A stretch of 64,000 bases of DNA. Source: Planctomycetales bacterium. Its GTDB lineage: Bacteria; Planctomycetota; SZUA-567. Shown here one piece after another: positions 17,184-26,280 of this stretch. The notes under the pieces are model-generated. The model was not told the origin of the DNA. It was given only the letters and a program-made list of their open reading frames with translations, and made no database searches. Position 1 is the first letter of the stretch. Every line of letters starts with the position of its first letter. The translations under genes and the position numbers were made by a program. Where the stretch lies: positions 48,465 through 112,464 of the forward strand of contig BNUQ01000002.1 in NCBI GenBank assembly GCA_025997475.1, read 5' to 3'.

Positions 17184-18191
17184 CTAAAACTTAACCCGCC
17201 GCCACGCCGGAACGCTTTCGTCTAACGCCGTGCCGATTTGCAGACCGAGAATATTGACCCGCCACCAGCGGCGGCGCAGGCGGAAAGAAAAAAACGAGCG
17301 TCCGTAGCGGCGAAAAAAATCGCGAACGACAATCGCCCACGGACTTTCCCGCCGCGTCCACGGTTGGCGGCGCACGACGAGCGGCGCGCGGCGAAGCGCC
17401 GCCGCCGAGCCGGCGAAGCCGCCGCCATACATCGGACCTTCGACGACCTGATAAATTTTTCGCGCGCCCGCCAGCATAAAATAATCCAAAAACACTTTCA
17501 GCCAGACCGAACGCTCGCCCGCCGCCGGGTAGTCGATGTGCGCGATTTCGCCGGGGACGGCATAGACAAACGGCAACGTCTGCGCGGCGGTCAAAAAAGT
17601 CGCACTGTCGGACGCGACAAAAATTTGGACTTCGGGATTTTCCGCGTGAACGGCGCGTAAATGGTCGAGACACCGCGTCAGCATTTTTCTTTTGGACGCC
17701 GCCGGCAATTCGGGGCAATGCCGCTCGTTCGAATCGCCGAGCAAATCCTGAAAGCGGAAACTCGCCGCGACGTATTCGCCGCCGGCTTTTTGCGTGTGTT
17801 CGGCGATTAACTTTTGCAATTCGTCGCTCGGACGAAACAGTTCCGCGAACGCCGCGCCGTAATCCGCGCAACCGCAGTTGGTAAAAAGGCAAACCGGCGA
17901 TTCGTTCTGACTTAAATCGGCGACGGCTTCCGCGAGTTCGCCCGGGTCGGCGTTGAGGAAATCGCGCGGACGGGTCTTGGCGGCGGCGGCAATTGGCGTC
18001 CAATCGTAAGTGTTCGGCAAGAGAAAATCGGTCAGCGCGAACGGCGCGGTGAAATTGATTTGGAAATTCAGCCCCTGCGCCTGACAAATCCGATACAACG
18101 CGGCGATGCCGCGCAACCGGTCGCTTAACCCGCCGGCGCGCTGACCGGTCGCCGTGTAAATAACTGTGGCTGGTGATGGGGCGTTCGTCAT
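17184..18191 (-). CDS. Putative fucosyltransferase-like (NodZ/GT-B type) protein
   Basis: A 335-residue protein. The N-terminal 'ATGQRAGGLSDRLRGIAALYRICQAQGLNFQINF' resembles the nucleotide-sugar region of alpha-1,6-fucosyltransferases and related bacterial proteins (GGLxDRLRGI pattern). The middle carries 'YVAASFRFQDLLGD', where that superfamily has its HxRxxD-type binding motif, and 'VQIFVASDSATFLTAAQ', recalling the conserved VASD step. The C-terminus is very basic (RRYGRSFFSFRLRRRWWRV), which could favour membrane association. No signal peptide is evident. No other glycan-synthesis gene is adjacent, so acceptor and pathway are unknown. The family assignment comes from these short patterns only. 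Confidence 0.5.
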   Translation of the reverse strand: MTNAPSPATVIYTATGQRAGGLSDRLRGIAALYRICQAQGLNFQINFTAPFALTDFLLPNTYDWTPIAAAAKTRPRDFLNADPGELAEAVADLSQNESPVCLFTNCGCADYGAAFAELFRPSDELQKLIAEHTQKAGGEYVAASFRFQDLLGDSNERHCPELPAASKRKMLTRCLDHLRAVHAENPEVQIFVASDSATFLTAAQTLPFVYAVPGEIAHIDYPAAGERSVWLKVFLDYFMLAGARKIYQVVEGPMYGGGFAGSAAALRRAPLVVRRQPWTRRESPWAIVVRDFFRRYGRSFFSFRLRRRWWRVNILGLQIGTALDESVPAWRRVKF

Positions 18192-18255
18192 TGTTTCCGG
18201 TCGGTTAGGAATTACGAATTAAGAATTACGAATGGACATATCTGACTTTTTGTTT

Positions 18256-18343
18256 CTCACGGAGGCGCGGATGACCCGGAGAACTATCAGAAAATGCTCT
18301 ATTCAATTGCCACGCCCTTTAGGGCGTGGCAATTGAATAGAGC
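18256..18343. repeat. Perfect 48-bp palindrome (CAATTGCCACGCC family) with flanking motif
   Basis: CTCACGGAGGCGCGG (18256-18270) is followed by a perfect palindrome at 18296-18343: a 23-bp stem starting GCTCTATTCAATTGCCACG, a TT loop, and its exact complement. It is the best-preserved member of the family seen also at 17008, 20124, 52868 and 60700. Confidence 0.85.
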
Positions 18344-18379
18344 AACCGCGCGTTTGTTTTTTACGGATACGCTCTTTTT

Positions 18380-20047
18380 CTAATTATCTCTTAAAAACTG
18401 TTCGGCGTAAAACTTCCAGATGGTTTTGGCGCCGCGCTCGGCGCAGAGCGAAAACATCTGCCGCGCTTTTTCTTTTTGTCCGGCTTGCGCGAGCAACAAC
18501 GCCACGCCGAAAGTTACGCATATTTCATTCGGCGCGTGCCGCGCCGCGTTCGCCATCGCCGGCAACGCCGCGGCGTTTTTATCGTCCAACCAGAGCAGAA
18601 GCGCCAGCCGCCAATACGCCAGCCAGACGCCTTTTTTCCCCTTTTCTTTCTCGACCTGTTTTTCCAATTGTTTGCAGAGCAAGGCGCGCATCGTCGGCGA
18701 CAACGTTTTCAATTCCGGCGGGGCGAGCGCCAACGCCGGATTTTGCGCCAAATCCAACGCCACGTGTTGCCCGAAAAACGCCAACTTTTCCGGCGGCATC
18801 GCGGCGGCATCGCCCTGCGCCACCTGTGTCAGCCACTGCCGGTAATCGCGCTGAAAACTCTGCTGAAAATTGACCGCCGGAAACGCCGCTTTATAGGCGG
18901 TTTTTACCGCCGCCGCGTGTTGCAAACTGTCGAGCATCATACTGAAATTGCCGACCGCGTTCGCCACCGCGTCGGCGGGTCCGTCCACCGGCGATAGACC
19001 AATCACCAAACTGTCGCGGTCCCACTCATACACGCCGCGCCCGACAAACGGCGCCAACACCACCACCGGCGTCGCGTAACAATTGCGGTCGCACCAGCGC
19101 ATTTTGTCGATGATTGCCGCCGTGTCCTGTCGCGTTACGCGGCGGCAGTAGTCGAGCAACACCGATTGCGAGCGCCGGACGCCGCCCGCCATCGCGCCGA
19201 GCGGAATAATCGTGCGCAAAAAACGCAGTTCGCCGCCCAAATAAGTCGTCAGCGCCGCCACGCGCGGGTCGCTTTCGGGGTCAATCGGGTCGTCAAATTC
19301 GTTCTCCGCCGCCACGATGACCGTCTTGCCGTCGTCGATGGCGGCGAGCCACGCCTCGCGATAATTTTCGTCGATTTTTCCGATGAGCGGCGTCGCCGGC
19401 AAAACGCTTTTCGCCTGCGCGACCATTTCGCGCCGCAATTTCGCGAGCCGACTCCGTTGAATGAGCGCCGGTCGTTCCGGGTGGTCGCGCAGTCCGGCGC
19501 TCATCGTCGCGATTTGTTTGTCCAGGCGTCCGCTGAGTAGCGCCTCCATCGCGGTCGCCGACACGCCGGGCAACTTCAACCCCTGTCCGCCGTTTTGCGC
19601 CGCGAAATAAGCGGCGATGGCTTGATACGGTTCGGCGACATCCGCCGCGCTTCGTTGATTTTCGGCGGTCGCCGCAATGGTGGCTTCGAGGTTAAAGCGT
19701 TTGACGCGGTCGATGAGCCATTCGCTCAAATAAAAATGTTGCGGCAAGCCGACGATGGCTTTTTCCCGCTCCATTTCCGCTTCAAAATTTTCCGGCGCGT
19801 TGCCGACGAGGCGCGGGTCGAGCAAGCCGAAATCCAACAACCGCGCGTCGCGCTCGGAAAATTTCAGCGTCAAATCCGGCGTTATCGTGATGCTCTGCGC
19901 GACGACGGATTCGACCATCCGCCAATAAATCGCGTCCAACGCGGACGCAAGCGTCTGCTTTTCTTTCGCCGTCGCCGCCGTCGCGGGCGCGGCGCGCGCC
20001 GCGAGATACTTGACGATGAGTTCTTCTTTTTCGGAGGCGAGGGACAT
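18380..20047 (-). CDS. Hypothetical protein, 555 residues
   Basis: Not recognised. There is no signal peptide and no membrane helix. The first 130 residues are rich in charged helices. The middle has 'LSGRLDKQIATMSAGLRDHPERPALIQRSRLAKLRREM' and 'AENEFDDPIDPESDPRVAALTTYLGGELRFLRTIIPLGAMAGGVRRSQSVLLDYCRR'. The last 100 residues (LAYWRLALLLWLDDKNAAALPAMANAARHAPNEICVTFGVALLLAQAGQKEKARQMF) look like TPR-type helix pairs. The codon use matches its neighbours, so it is a genuine gene. It lies between the putative fucosyltransferase and pyrC on the same strand but is separated from both by hairpin repeats. Confidence 0.75.
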   Translation of the reverse strand: MSLASEKEELIVKYLAARAAPATAATAKEKQTLASALDAIYWRMVESVVAQSITITPDLTLKFSERDARLLDFGLLDPRLVGNAPENFEAEMEREKAIVGLPQHFYLSEWLIDRVKRFNLEATIAATAENQRSAADVAEPYQAIAAYFAAQNGGQGLKLPGVSATAMEALLSGRLDKQIATMSAGLRDHPERPALIQRSRLAKLRREMVAQAKSVLPATPLIGKIDENYREAWLAAIDDGKTVIVAAENEFDDPIDPESDPRVAALTTYLGGELRFLRTIIPLGAMAGGVRRSQSVLLDYCRRVTRQDTAAIIDKMRWCDRNCYATPVVVLAPFVGRGVYEWDRDSLVIGLSPVDGPADAVANAVGNFSMMLDSLQHAAAVKTAYKAAFPAVNFQQSFQRDYRQWLTQVAQGDAAAMPPEKLAFFGQHVALDLAQNPALALAPPELKTLSPTMRALLCKQLEKQVEKEKGKKGVWLAYWRLALLLWLDDKNAAALPAMANAARHAPNEICVTFGVALLLAQAGQKEKARQMFSLCAERGAKTIWKFYAEQFLRDN

Positions 20048-20051
20048 AGAG

Positions 20052-20322
20052 GCAATTAAGAATTAAGAATGAAGAATTAAGAACGAAGAATTTTGGCGGT
20101 TGGGATTAAGTTGTTGCCCTGTGCGGTTGCTCTATTCGATTGCCACGCGCTTTAGCGCGTGGTCGGCGTTTCCCCTAAAACATAGGGCTTTAGCCCAAAA
20201 TAAAAAATGCGGTTTTATTCCATCGGCTTTAGCCGAAATTATTTTTTCTTGGGGAATCAAAGCCCTTTCTTTTTTGACCGCCGACGCCCCCAAGGGCGTG
20301 GCAATTGAACGGAACCGCCGCG
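20052..20322. repeat. Composite repeat: (ATTAAGA)n array plus split CAATTGCCACG hairpin
   Basis: A heptamer array (ATTAAGA, ATGAAGA, ACGAAGA) at 20053-20094 is followed by the left half of the CAATTGCCACG palindrome (about 20124-20164) and its right half (20286-20322). Between the halves lie two small hairpins, GGGCTTTAGCCC and CGGCTTTAGCCG. The region fills the 315 bp between the hypothetical gene and pyrC; no gene is seen in it. Confidence 0.75.
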
Positions 20323-20362
20323 TTTGGAAATAACTCCGATTAAAAAATGGCGGAAAATTTCT

Positions 20363-21673
20363 CTACAACTTTCTCTCCCCGCCGACAAAGACCGCCGCCG
20401 GTTTGCCGCACAATTTTTGTCCGTTCCACGGGCAATTTTTTGACTTCGATTTGAACTCGGCGGGATTGACCGTCCACTCGCGCGTTAAATCCCAAATCGT
20501 CAAATTCGCCTTCGCGCCGACGGCGAGCGTTCCGCGCTCGCAACCGAGAATTTTCGCCGGCGCGGTCGTCATCGCCTCGATTACCCGCGCCAAAGGAATT
20601 TTTCCCGTGGCGACCAAATGCGTGTAGACGACGCCGAACGCGGTCTCCAAGCCGAGCAAGCCGAACGGCGCCTGCGCCATTTCGACTTCCTTTTCTTCTT
20701 GCAAATGCGGCGCATGGTCGGAGGCAATCGCGTCGATTGTCCCGTCGGCGAGCGCCGCGACGCAGGCGGCAACGTCCGCCGCCGAGCGCAACGGCGGATT
20801 GACTTTATAGACCGGATTGAAAGTCCGCAAATTCGCGTCCGTCAGCGTTAAATGATGCGGCGTCACTTCGGCGGTTACGGGCAGACCGGCGTTTTTCGCG
20901 GCGCGTAACATCGCGACGGCGCCGCGCGTGGAAATATGTTGCAAATGCAACCGCGCGCCGGTGAGTTTCACCAACAATAAGTCGCGGGCGACGATGATTT
21001 CTTCGGCTTCCGCCGGAATGCCGGGCAAGCCCAGTTCCGTCGCGACCTCGCCCTCGTTCATCACGCCGCCCGCCGCAAGCGACGGTTCCTCGCAGTGTTC
21101 GAGCAACGGTTTGCCGAGCATTTTGGCGTAGAGCAACGCTTGCCGCAACAGCGCCGCCGGACCGACCGCGCGTCCGTCGTCGCTGAACGCGACCGCCCCG
21201 CCCCGCGCCATATTCGCCATTTCCGCCAACCGCTCGCTTGCCCGACCGGCGGTAATCGCGCCGACCGCCAAGACCTCCGCCATTTGCGCGGCGTGGGCTT
21301 CACGGTAAATAAAATTGATGTCGGCCTCGGAATCAATCGCCGGTTCGGTGTTCGGCATACAGGCGACCGTGGTAAAACCGCCGGCAATCGCCGCCGCCGC
21401 GCCGGAGGCAATCGTTTCTTCGCTTTCGGCGCCGGGCTCGCGAAAGTGGACGTGCATATCAATCAGTCCGGGCGTGAGCGTTTGACCGGCGGCGGAAAAT
21501 TTTTCGACCGTCGCGGCGGCGGCGAGCGCGGCTTGCATTTGCGCCGCGCGGGCGGGCGTTCGGTCGTCGAGGGCTAAAATTTTGCCGTCGCCGAGAAGAA
21601 TATCGGCGGGAACGTCGAACAACTTTTGCGCCGGGTCGATGACACACCCGCCGGTGATGAGCAACTGAGACAT
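20363..21673 (-). CDS. pyrC: Dihydroorotase
   Basis: A 436-residue class I dihydroorotase, cyclising carbamoyl-aspartate to dihydroorotate in pyrimidine synthesis. Seen: 'TLTPGLIDMHVHFREPGAESEETIASGAAAAIAGGFTTVACMPNTEP' (first zinc ligands HVHFREPG), 'PLLEHCEEPSL' and 'LHLQHISTRGAV' (His ligands), 'AEVTPHHLTL' and 'DAIASDHAPHLQEEKE' (catalytic Asp). The length is normal. The start at 21673 has AGGAG nine bases upstream; an extension to 21703 would translate the neighbouring repeat. No other pyr gene is adjacent. Confidence 0.95.
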   Translation of the reverse strand: MSQLLITGGCVIDPAQKLFDVPADILLGDGKILALDDRTPARAAQMQAALAAAATVEKFSAAGQTLTPGLIDMHVHFREPGAESEETIASGAAAAIAGGFTTVACMPNTEPAIDSEADINFIYREAHAAQMAEVLAVGAITAGRASERLAEMANMARGGAVAFSDDGRAVGPAALLRQALLYAKMLGKPLLEHCEEPSLAAGGVMNEGEVATELGLPGIPAEAEEIIVARDLLLVKLTGARLHLQHISTRGAVAMLRAAKNAGLPVTAEVTPHHLTLTDANLRTFNPVYKVNPPLRSAADVAACVAALADGTIDAIASDHAPHLQEEKEVEMAQAPFGLLGLETAFGVVYTHLVATGKIPLARVIEAMTTAPAKILGCERGTLAVGAKANLTIWDLTREWTVNPAEFKSKSKNCPWNGQKLCGKPAAVFVGGERKL

Positions 21674-21685
21674 AAACGCTCCTGA

Positions 21686-21770
21686 ACAATTCACAATTAA
21701 CAATTCACAATTAACAATTGTGGAGTTTGATTTTCAAAATCGCTTCGCGCAATTTTTAATAATCTCCGCC
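21686..21770. repeat. Heptamer array plus GGAGTTT core
   Basis: ACAATTA/ACAATTC units (21686-21720) are followed by GGAGTTTGATTTTCAAAATC, GCTTCGCGC and AATTTTTAATAATCTCCGCC. The matching right arm (AATTGTTAATTGTTAATGG, 22109-22127) lies about 400 bp away, beyond the composite inverted repeat, as if that element had inserted between the arms. Confidence 0.7.
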
Positions 21771-21790
21771 AGCCGCGCTGAAAGCGCGAA

Positions 21791-22030
21791 ACATATCAGC
21801 CTATGGTAAGCGGCGACGCGCTATCAGCCGCGCCACCATTAGGTAAAAACGGCGCGAAGCGCCAACCGCAATTGGACGGTTCGCCGCGTTTTGGCGAACC
21901 GCTCTCTCCGCCGCCGCGTTGCCGCCGCAAAACGCGCGGCGGGACTGTCGGATTATTTTATCAATCAACCGCTACCTATGGTGGCGGCGCGAAGAGCGTG
22001 CGCCTTACCATAGGCTAATATATTTCGCCC
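21791..22030. repeat. 240-bp composite inverted repeat
   Basis: AGCCTATGGTAAGCGGCG (21798-21815) pairs with CGCCTTACCATAGGCT (22001-22016). CGCCACCATTAGGT (21831-21844) pairs with ACCTATGGTGGCG (21974-21986). The centre has smaller GC-rich hairpins (GGTTCGCC/GGCGAACC). It fills most of the pyrC-tRNA gap and contains no gene. Confidence 0.7.
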
Positions 22031-22183
22031 TTGCAGGGCGGTTGTCGGAATTTGATTGTCAAAGATTCGCTTCGCGCACGCCTACAAATTTGTCGACCCA
22101 ATTCCTCAAATTGTTAATTGTTAATGGTGTATCTTGACGCCCGCCGCCGCTTACCTAAATTACGCGCTTCGCTCATTTCGCGT

Positions 22184-22267
22184 GCGGAAGTGGCGGAACG
22201 GCAGACGCGCTTGGTTGAGGGCCAAGTGGGGCAACTCGTGGAGGTTCAAATCCTCTCTTCCGCACCA
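22184..22267 (+). tRNA. tRNA-Leu (anticodon GAG), CCA encoded
   Basis: Acceptor strands GCGGAAG (22184-22190) and CTTCCGC (22257-22263) pair perfectly and are followed by the encoded ACCA end. The anticodon stem CTTGG/CCAAG flanks the loop TTGAGGG, giving GAG, which reads CUC and CUU. A short variable arm pair (GTGGGGCAACTC) and the T-loop GGTTCAAATCC are present. The long variable region is that of a class II Leu tRNA. No neighbouring tRNA is seen. Confidence 0.93.
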
Positions 22268-22438
22268 ATTCTTTTCGCGCCGGTTCACGGCTCGCCGGTT
22301 CATCGGCGCCTCCTCGCCCGCCGTCCAATCTCGTAAAAACGACCGGACCACTTTCGCGCCGCGCCGGACGCCGCCGCGCCACGCGCCGCATTATGCGGCA
22401 AGCGCGACGTTTCAACAAGGAGCGCGACCAAAAGTTGA

Positions 22439-22458
22439 AAGTTTAGAACAGGTCTATT
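22439..22458. repeat. Solitary end of the 161-bp MITE family
   Basis: GTTTAGAACAGGTCTATTA matches the right end of copy C (59293-59453), including the flanking ATT. The rest of the element is absent. It lies 20 bp before the TolC-like start, so it may contribute to that gene's leader. Confidence 0.6.
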
Positions 22459-22478
22459 ACAAATTTCAAGGTGCCATT

Positions 22479-24137
22479 ATGCGCGCGTTTTACCGGTGGT
22501 TATTTTTGGCGTCCGCCGTGGTTGCGTCGGGGTTGCTCGCAACCGCATTGTTCGCGGCGGAGTCGCCCGCGCCCGTGTCGCCCGCGACGGCGTCGCCCGC
22601 AACGATGTTGCCCGAACCGCCGGAGTGGGAAGACGCGGCGTTTATCGAAAAACTTATCGGCGCCACCGCCATCGACACGTTGGTTAATGAAAAAATCGCC
22701 CCGCCGCCGACCCTCGACCAAGCGAGCAACGCGACGGCGAACCACGCGACGGCGTTGTCGTTGGACGCGGCGGTGTGGCAAGTCCTGCAAAACAACCTCA
22801 ACCTCCAAAGCGTCCGGCTCGCGCCGGAAAAAAGCGAACAAGCCGTCCGCGCCGCGCGCGCCGCTTTCGACCCGACGTTTTCCGCCGCCGCCGGTTACGA
22901 TTTGCTCGACCACCAACATTCCGGCGCGTCGGAAACCTACGACAACGCCGCGTCCGGCGGCGTCGGCATTACCGAAGAATTGCCGACCGGCACGACGGTG
23001 AAAGTCGGCGCCGATTTCGACACCGCTTGGCGGAGCAATCACGGCAATCCGCGCGGCACTTCCGGCGGCTGGGAATTGTCCGGCACCGGTAGCGTAACGC
23101 AAAAATTGTTGAAGGGGCGCGGGTTGGACATTAACTTAATTTCGGTGCGGCAGGCGCGGCTCGACGCGCAAATCAGCCGTTATCAATTGCGCGACGCGGT
23201 CGAGGACGCGCTGGCGCAAACCGAGGACAATTACTGGGATTTGGTCTTGGCGCGGGAAGCCATCGTCATCCGGCAGGAAGCGTTAAATCTCGCCGGCGAG
23301 CGTCTGCGCGAGACCGAAGAAAAAATCAACGTCGGCAAATTGGCGCCCGCCGACATCGCGCAAGCCCGCGGCGACGTTGCCGAAAAATTCACCAATCTCC
23401 TCGCGGCGCGCCACGAATACGACCGCTTTTCATTAGAAATGTTAGCCCGCATCAATCCGCACGGTCGGCGTTTTCAGCCGCTTGCGGTGGCGGCGATGCC
23501 GAACGCGCCGGCGGTAACGCTCGACCGTTTTCGCGACCATGTGGCGCTCGGATTGCGCGAACGCCCCGACCTTAACGAAAGCAAATTGCGGTTGCAACGC
23601 GGCGAACTCGAAGTCAAACGGACGCGCAACGGCTTGTTGCCGGATTTGGATTTGACCGTCACGGTCGGCGGCGGCGGCGGCGGCAGTCGCGCCGGTTGGA
23701 ACTGGACGAACAACGACGATTTCGCGGTCGGCGGGCGGTTAAATTTTTCGCAACCGTTGGGGCGGCGGCAAGAAAAAGCCGCGCACCGCCGCGCGGAAAT
23801 CGACGCCGCGCAAGCGCGGCTGGCGCTGGAAAATTTGCAACTACAAATTACGGTCGATATTCGCTTGCGTTATTTAAGCGTGAAACGTTATCAGCGGGAA
23901 ATCGCGACCACGGCGCTGGCGGTGAAACAATACGAATTGGCGTTGGTGGCGATGCGGGAAAAATTTCGCGTCGGCACGGCAACGTCGCTCGACGTGGCGA
24001 CGGCGGAATTGCAATACACCGAAAGCCGCCTGCGCGCGGCGCAAGCGGTCATCAACACCATCAAGGAATTGACCGGACTTTATCGCGCCGACGGCTCGTT
24101 GCTGACGCGGCGCGGCGTGCGGGTGGAGGACAATTAA
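22479..24137 (+). CDS. TolC-family outer membrane efflux protein
   Basis: A 552-residue outer membrane factor. The start at ATG 22479 gives a signal peptide (RWLFLASAVVASGLLATALFAA); an upstream extension would run through the tRNA. Residues 29-43 are SPAxx units from a 15-bp minisatellite. The mature protein has the duplicated OMF layout: 'LSLDAAVWQVLQNNLNLQSVRLAPEKSEQAVRAARAAFDPTFSAAAGY', '...DNYWDLVLAREAIVIRQEALNLAGERLRETEEKINVGKLAPADIAQARGDVAEKFTNLLAARHEYDR', then 'RPDLNESKLRLQRGELEVKRTRNGLLPDLDLTVTVGGGG' and '...FRVGTATSLDVATAELQYTESRLRAAQAVINTIKELTGLYRADG'. It should form the outer membrane/periplasmic channel of an efflux or type I secretion machine; no pump or adaptor gene is adjacent. 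Its stop lies in the following repeat array. Confidence 0.88.
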   Translation: MRAFYRWLFLASAVVASGLLATALFAAESPAPVSPATASPATMLPEPPEWEDAAFIEKLIGATAIDTLVNEKIAPPPTLDQASNATANHATALSLDAAVWQVLQNNLNLQSVRLAPEKSEQAVRAARAAFDPTFSAAAGYDLLDHQHSGASETYDNAASGGVGITEELPTGTTVKVGADFDTAWRSNHGNPRGTSGGWELSGTGSVTQKLLKGRGLDINLISVRQARLDAQISRYQLRDAVEDALAQTEDNYWDLVLAREAIVIRQEALNLAGERLRETEEKINVGKLAPADIAQARGDVAEKFTNLLAARHEYDRFSLEMLARINPHGRRFQPLAVAAMPNAPAVTLDRFRDHVALGLRERPDLNESKLRLQRGELEVKRTRNGLLPDLDLTVTVGGGGGGSRAGWNWTNNDDFAVGGRLNFSQPLGRRQEKAAHRRAEIDAAQARLALENLQLQITVDIRLRYLSVKRYQREIATTALAVKQYELALVAMREKFRVGTATSLDVATAELQYTESRLRAAQAVINTIKELTGLYRADGSLLTRRGVRVEDN

Positions 24138-24225
24138 GAATTAAGAATGCAGAATTAAGAATTATTTGGAGTTTGATTTTCAAATTAGCGAAGCGTTATT
24201 TTGACAATTACGCCATCATTCTTAA
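24131..24225. repeat. Heptamer array plus GGAGTTT core
   Basis: ATTAAGA units (24132-24163) lead to TTTGGAGTTTGATTTTCAAA, AGCGAAGCG, and a weak right arm ATCATTCTTAA. The first bases are the last codons of the TolC-like gene. Confidence 0.7.
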
Positions 24226-24268
24226 CTGATGTTACGCGGCAAAGAAAACTTAAAATCGCGGCAGGGTA

Positions 24269-24468
24269 GTCCCGCAGGGACGAAATTATGAATAACCGGC
24301 GGCGGAGCGGGCGGAGCGCCCGCGTAACCGCCGGATTGCGCCGGTAAGAATCAGCCCCGCCGGGGCGGGATAATCACGTGGTCGTGTCCACCCGCCGATA
24401 ATCTCGCCCCCTGCGGGGTTTGTTGCGCCGTCGCTCCACCGCCGGTTATTCCGCCCTTGCAGGGATAC
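24269..24468. repeat. 200-bp GC-rich composite inverted repeat
   Basis: GTCCCGCAGGGACGAAATTA plus ATAACCGGCGG on the left face CCGCCGGTTATT plus CGCCCTTGCAGGGA on the right. Inner hairpins include GCCCCGCCGGGGC. The preceding 24221-24238 is the 18-bp sequence shared with 2641-2658. This region fills the 445-bp gap before the spermidine-synthase-like gene; no gene is seen. Confidence 0.7.
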
Positions 24469-24582
24469 TTATCGCCGCCGGCAATTTATCCGGCGGCGCG
24501 TGACTTGAGATAATAATTCGCAATTGAGCGCGGCGATAGATTCCAGCGCCCGCCGTTCATTTACCCAATACGGGACTTAACG

Positions 24583-26184
24583 ATGACTCTCGCAATAAAA
24601 TTGACCGCGCTCTTGTGCGGCGCGGCGGTGATGGCGTTAGAAATGGTCGGCGTGCGGTTGCTCGAACCGTATCTCGGTAGCACCATTTACGTCTGGGGCG
24701 CGATTATCGGGATTTTTCTCGGCGCGTTGTCGCTCGGCTATTACCTCGGCGGCAATCTCGCCGACCGTTCGCCGAAATTTTCGACGTTGTCCCTTTTGAT
24801 TTTCGCCGCGGCGCTGTGGATTTTCGCCGTTCCGTCGGCGTCCGGTTTCGTCGGCGAATGGGCGCTCGCGACGTTCGCCGACCCGCGCTGGCAGGCGTTT
24901 TTCGCCGCGCTGATTTTGTATGCCGCGCCGAGCGTGTGGTTGGGCGCGGTCAGTCCGTTTCTGGTGCGGCTCGCCGCGCGCGAGGTCGCGAAAATGGGAC
25001 AAACCGCCGGCGGCATTTACGCGATTAGCACGTTCGGCTCGATTATCGGCACGTTTTTGGTGTCGTTCGTCTTGACCGAATACGTCGGCAGTATGCGGAT
25101 TACGTGGGGCATCGGCGCGGTTTTGTTGCTCGTCGCGGCGGGCGGTTGCGGCGCGCGTTATTGGGTGAAAGGCGTCGCCGTCGTCGCGCTACTGACGGCG
25201 GGCGGGTTTATCGCCGAACAAGCGACGGCGGCGCAAGCCGTCGCCACCGGTTTCGGGCGCTCGCCGCAAGCCGCCGCGTGGCGCGAACGGGAGCAGGGCA
25301 AAAATTTGGCGACGCGCGAGTCGGCGTATCACCTCGTCAACGTTTTCGACGGCAAATTCGATTTCAACAGCCGCGCGTTCACCGCCGGCGGCGCGCGTTA
25401 TATGGTGTTCAACAACCAACTCGAAAGCGGCTGTTTGTTGGACGGCGGCGAGCCGACGGCGACGACGGCTTGCGGTTATGTGCAATTGCTGTTTTTGGGC
25501 GCGCTCGTCACCGGCGCCGCGCCGGAAAAAGTCGCGATTATCGGTTGCGGCGGCGGCGTGGGCGCGTTGATGTTTCGCGACGTTTATCCCGCCGTGTCGC
25601 GCATCGACGTGGCGGATATTGACCCGGTGGTGTTGGCGCTCGCGGGAAAATTTTTCGGTTATCCCTACCCCGACCGCGCCGAGAGCGTGATTCGCAGTTA
25701 CGTGTCGGACGGGCGAAATTTTCTGCGCGGGGCGCCGGATAAAAACTGGGATTACATCGTGTTGGACGCTTACACGGCGGGCGGGCGAATTCCGAAACAT
25801 TTAATCTCGCGGGAATTTTTCGCGTTGGCGGCGCGCAAATTGACGGACGACGGCGTGGTGGTGGCGAACATCATCAGCGATTTCGGCGACGCGGGGCGTT
25901 TGCTTCGCGCCGTCGTCAAAACGGCGGGCGCGGTTTTCCGGCACGTGTATATTTTCCCGCGCCAATTATCCGGCGCGAGCAATATGTTGCTGGTCGGTTC
26001 CAATCACGCCGGCGACCGTCTGTCGTCGCGCGAATTGCAGGCGCGTTTCGCGCGGTGGGGCGGGACGCTCATTAAACAGCCGGTCGGCTACGCCGTCCGC
26101 AATTCTCCGGCGCAACCGTTAGACCTCGCCGCCGCGCCTCTCCTCACGGACGACTTCTGCCCGACCGACGGCATGTCCAACTGA
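24583..26184 (+). CDS. Membrane-integral spermidine synthase-like protein
   Basis: A 533-residue fusion. Residues 1-210 hold about seven hydrophobic helices beginning 'LLCGAAVMALEMVGVRLLEPYLGSTIYVWGAIIGIFLGALSLGYYLGG', the membrane module typical of 'fused' spermidine synthases. Residues 245-500 are a Rossmann methyltransferase-like domain: 'ESAYHLVNVFDG', 'ARYMVFNNQLESGC', 'VAIIGCGGGVGALMFRD' (glycine-rich SAM/dcSAM site), 'IDVADIDPVVLALAGKFFG', 'SDGRNFLRGAPDKNWDYIVLDAYT' (conserved D..Y). The fold is that of aminopropyltransferases, but for the membrane fusions the substrate is generally unproven, so polyamine synthesis is only a possibility. A weak TACGGGACTTAACG precedes the ATG. Confidence 0.8.
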   Translation: MTLAIKLTALLCGAAVMALEMVGVRLLEPYLGSTIYVWGAIIGIFLGALSLGYYLGGNLADRSPKFSTLSLLIFAAALWIFAVPSASGFVGEWALATFADPRWQAFFAALILYAAPSVWLGAVSPFLVRLAAREVAKMGQTAGGIYAISTFGSIIGTFLVSFVLTEYVGSMRITWGIGAVLLLVAAGGCGARYWVKGVAVVALLTAGGFIAEQATAAQAVATGFGRSPQAAAWREREQGKNLATRESAYHLVNVFDGKFDFNSRAFTAGGARYMVFNNQLESGCLLDGGEPTATTACGYVQLLFLGALVTGAAPEKVAIIGCGGGVGALMFRDVYPAVSRIDVADIDPVVLALAGKFFGYPYPDRAESVIRSYVSDGRNFLRGAPDKNWDYIVLDAYTAGGRIPKHLISREFFALAARKLTDDGVVVANIISDFGDAGRLLRAVVKTAGAVFRHVYIFPRQLSGASNMLLVGSNHAGDRLSSRELQARFARWGGTLIKQPVGYAVRNSPAQPLDLAAAPLLTDDFCPTDGMSN

Positions 26185-26280
26185 ATCCCTCAACCACAAT
26201 CGTTAAAGAAAATTTCCGTCAACGTCCGATAAACTGTCGGGCGGCTGTGCCGTCCTCTTATCTTGACAGGAGGGACATCG

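Noticed and set aside
22134..22478. N-terminal extension of the TolC-like protein
   Set aside because: It would translate through tRNA-Leu; the ATG at 22479 gives a proper signal peptide.
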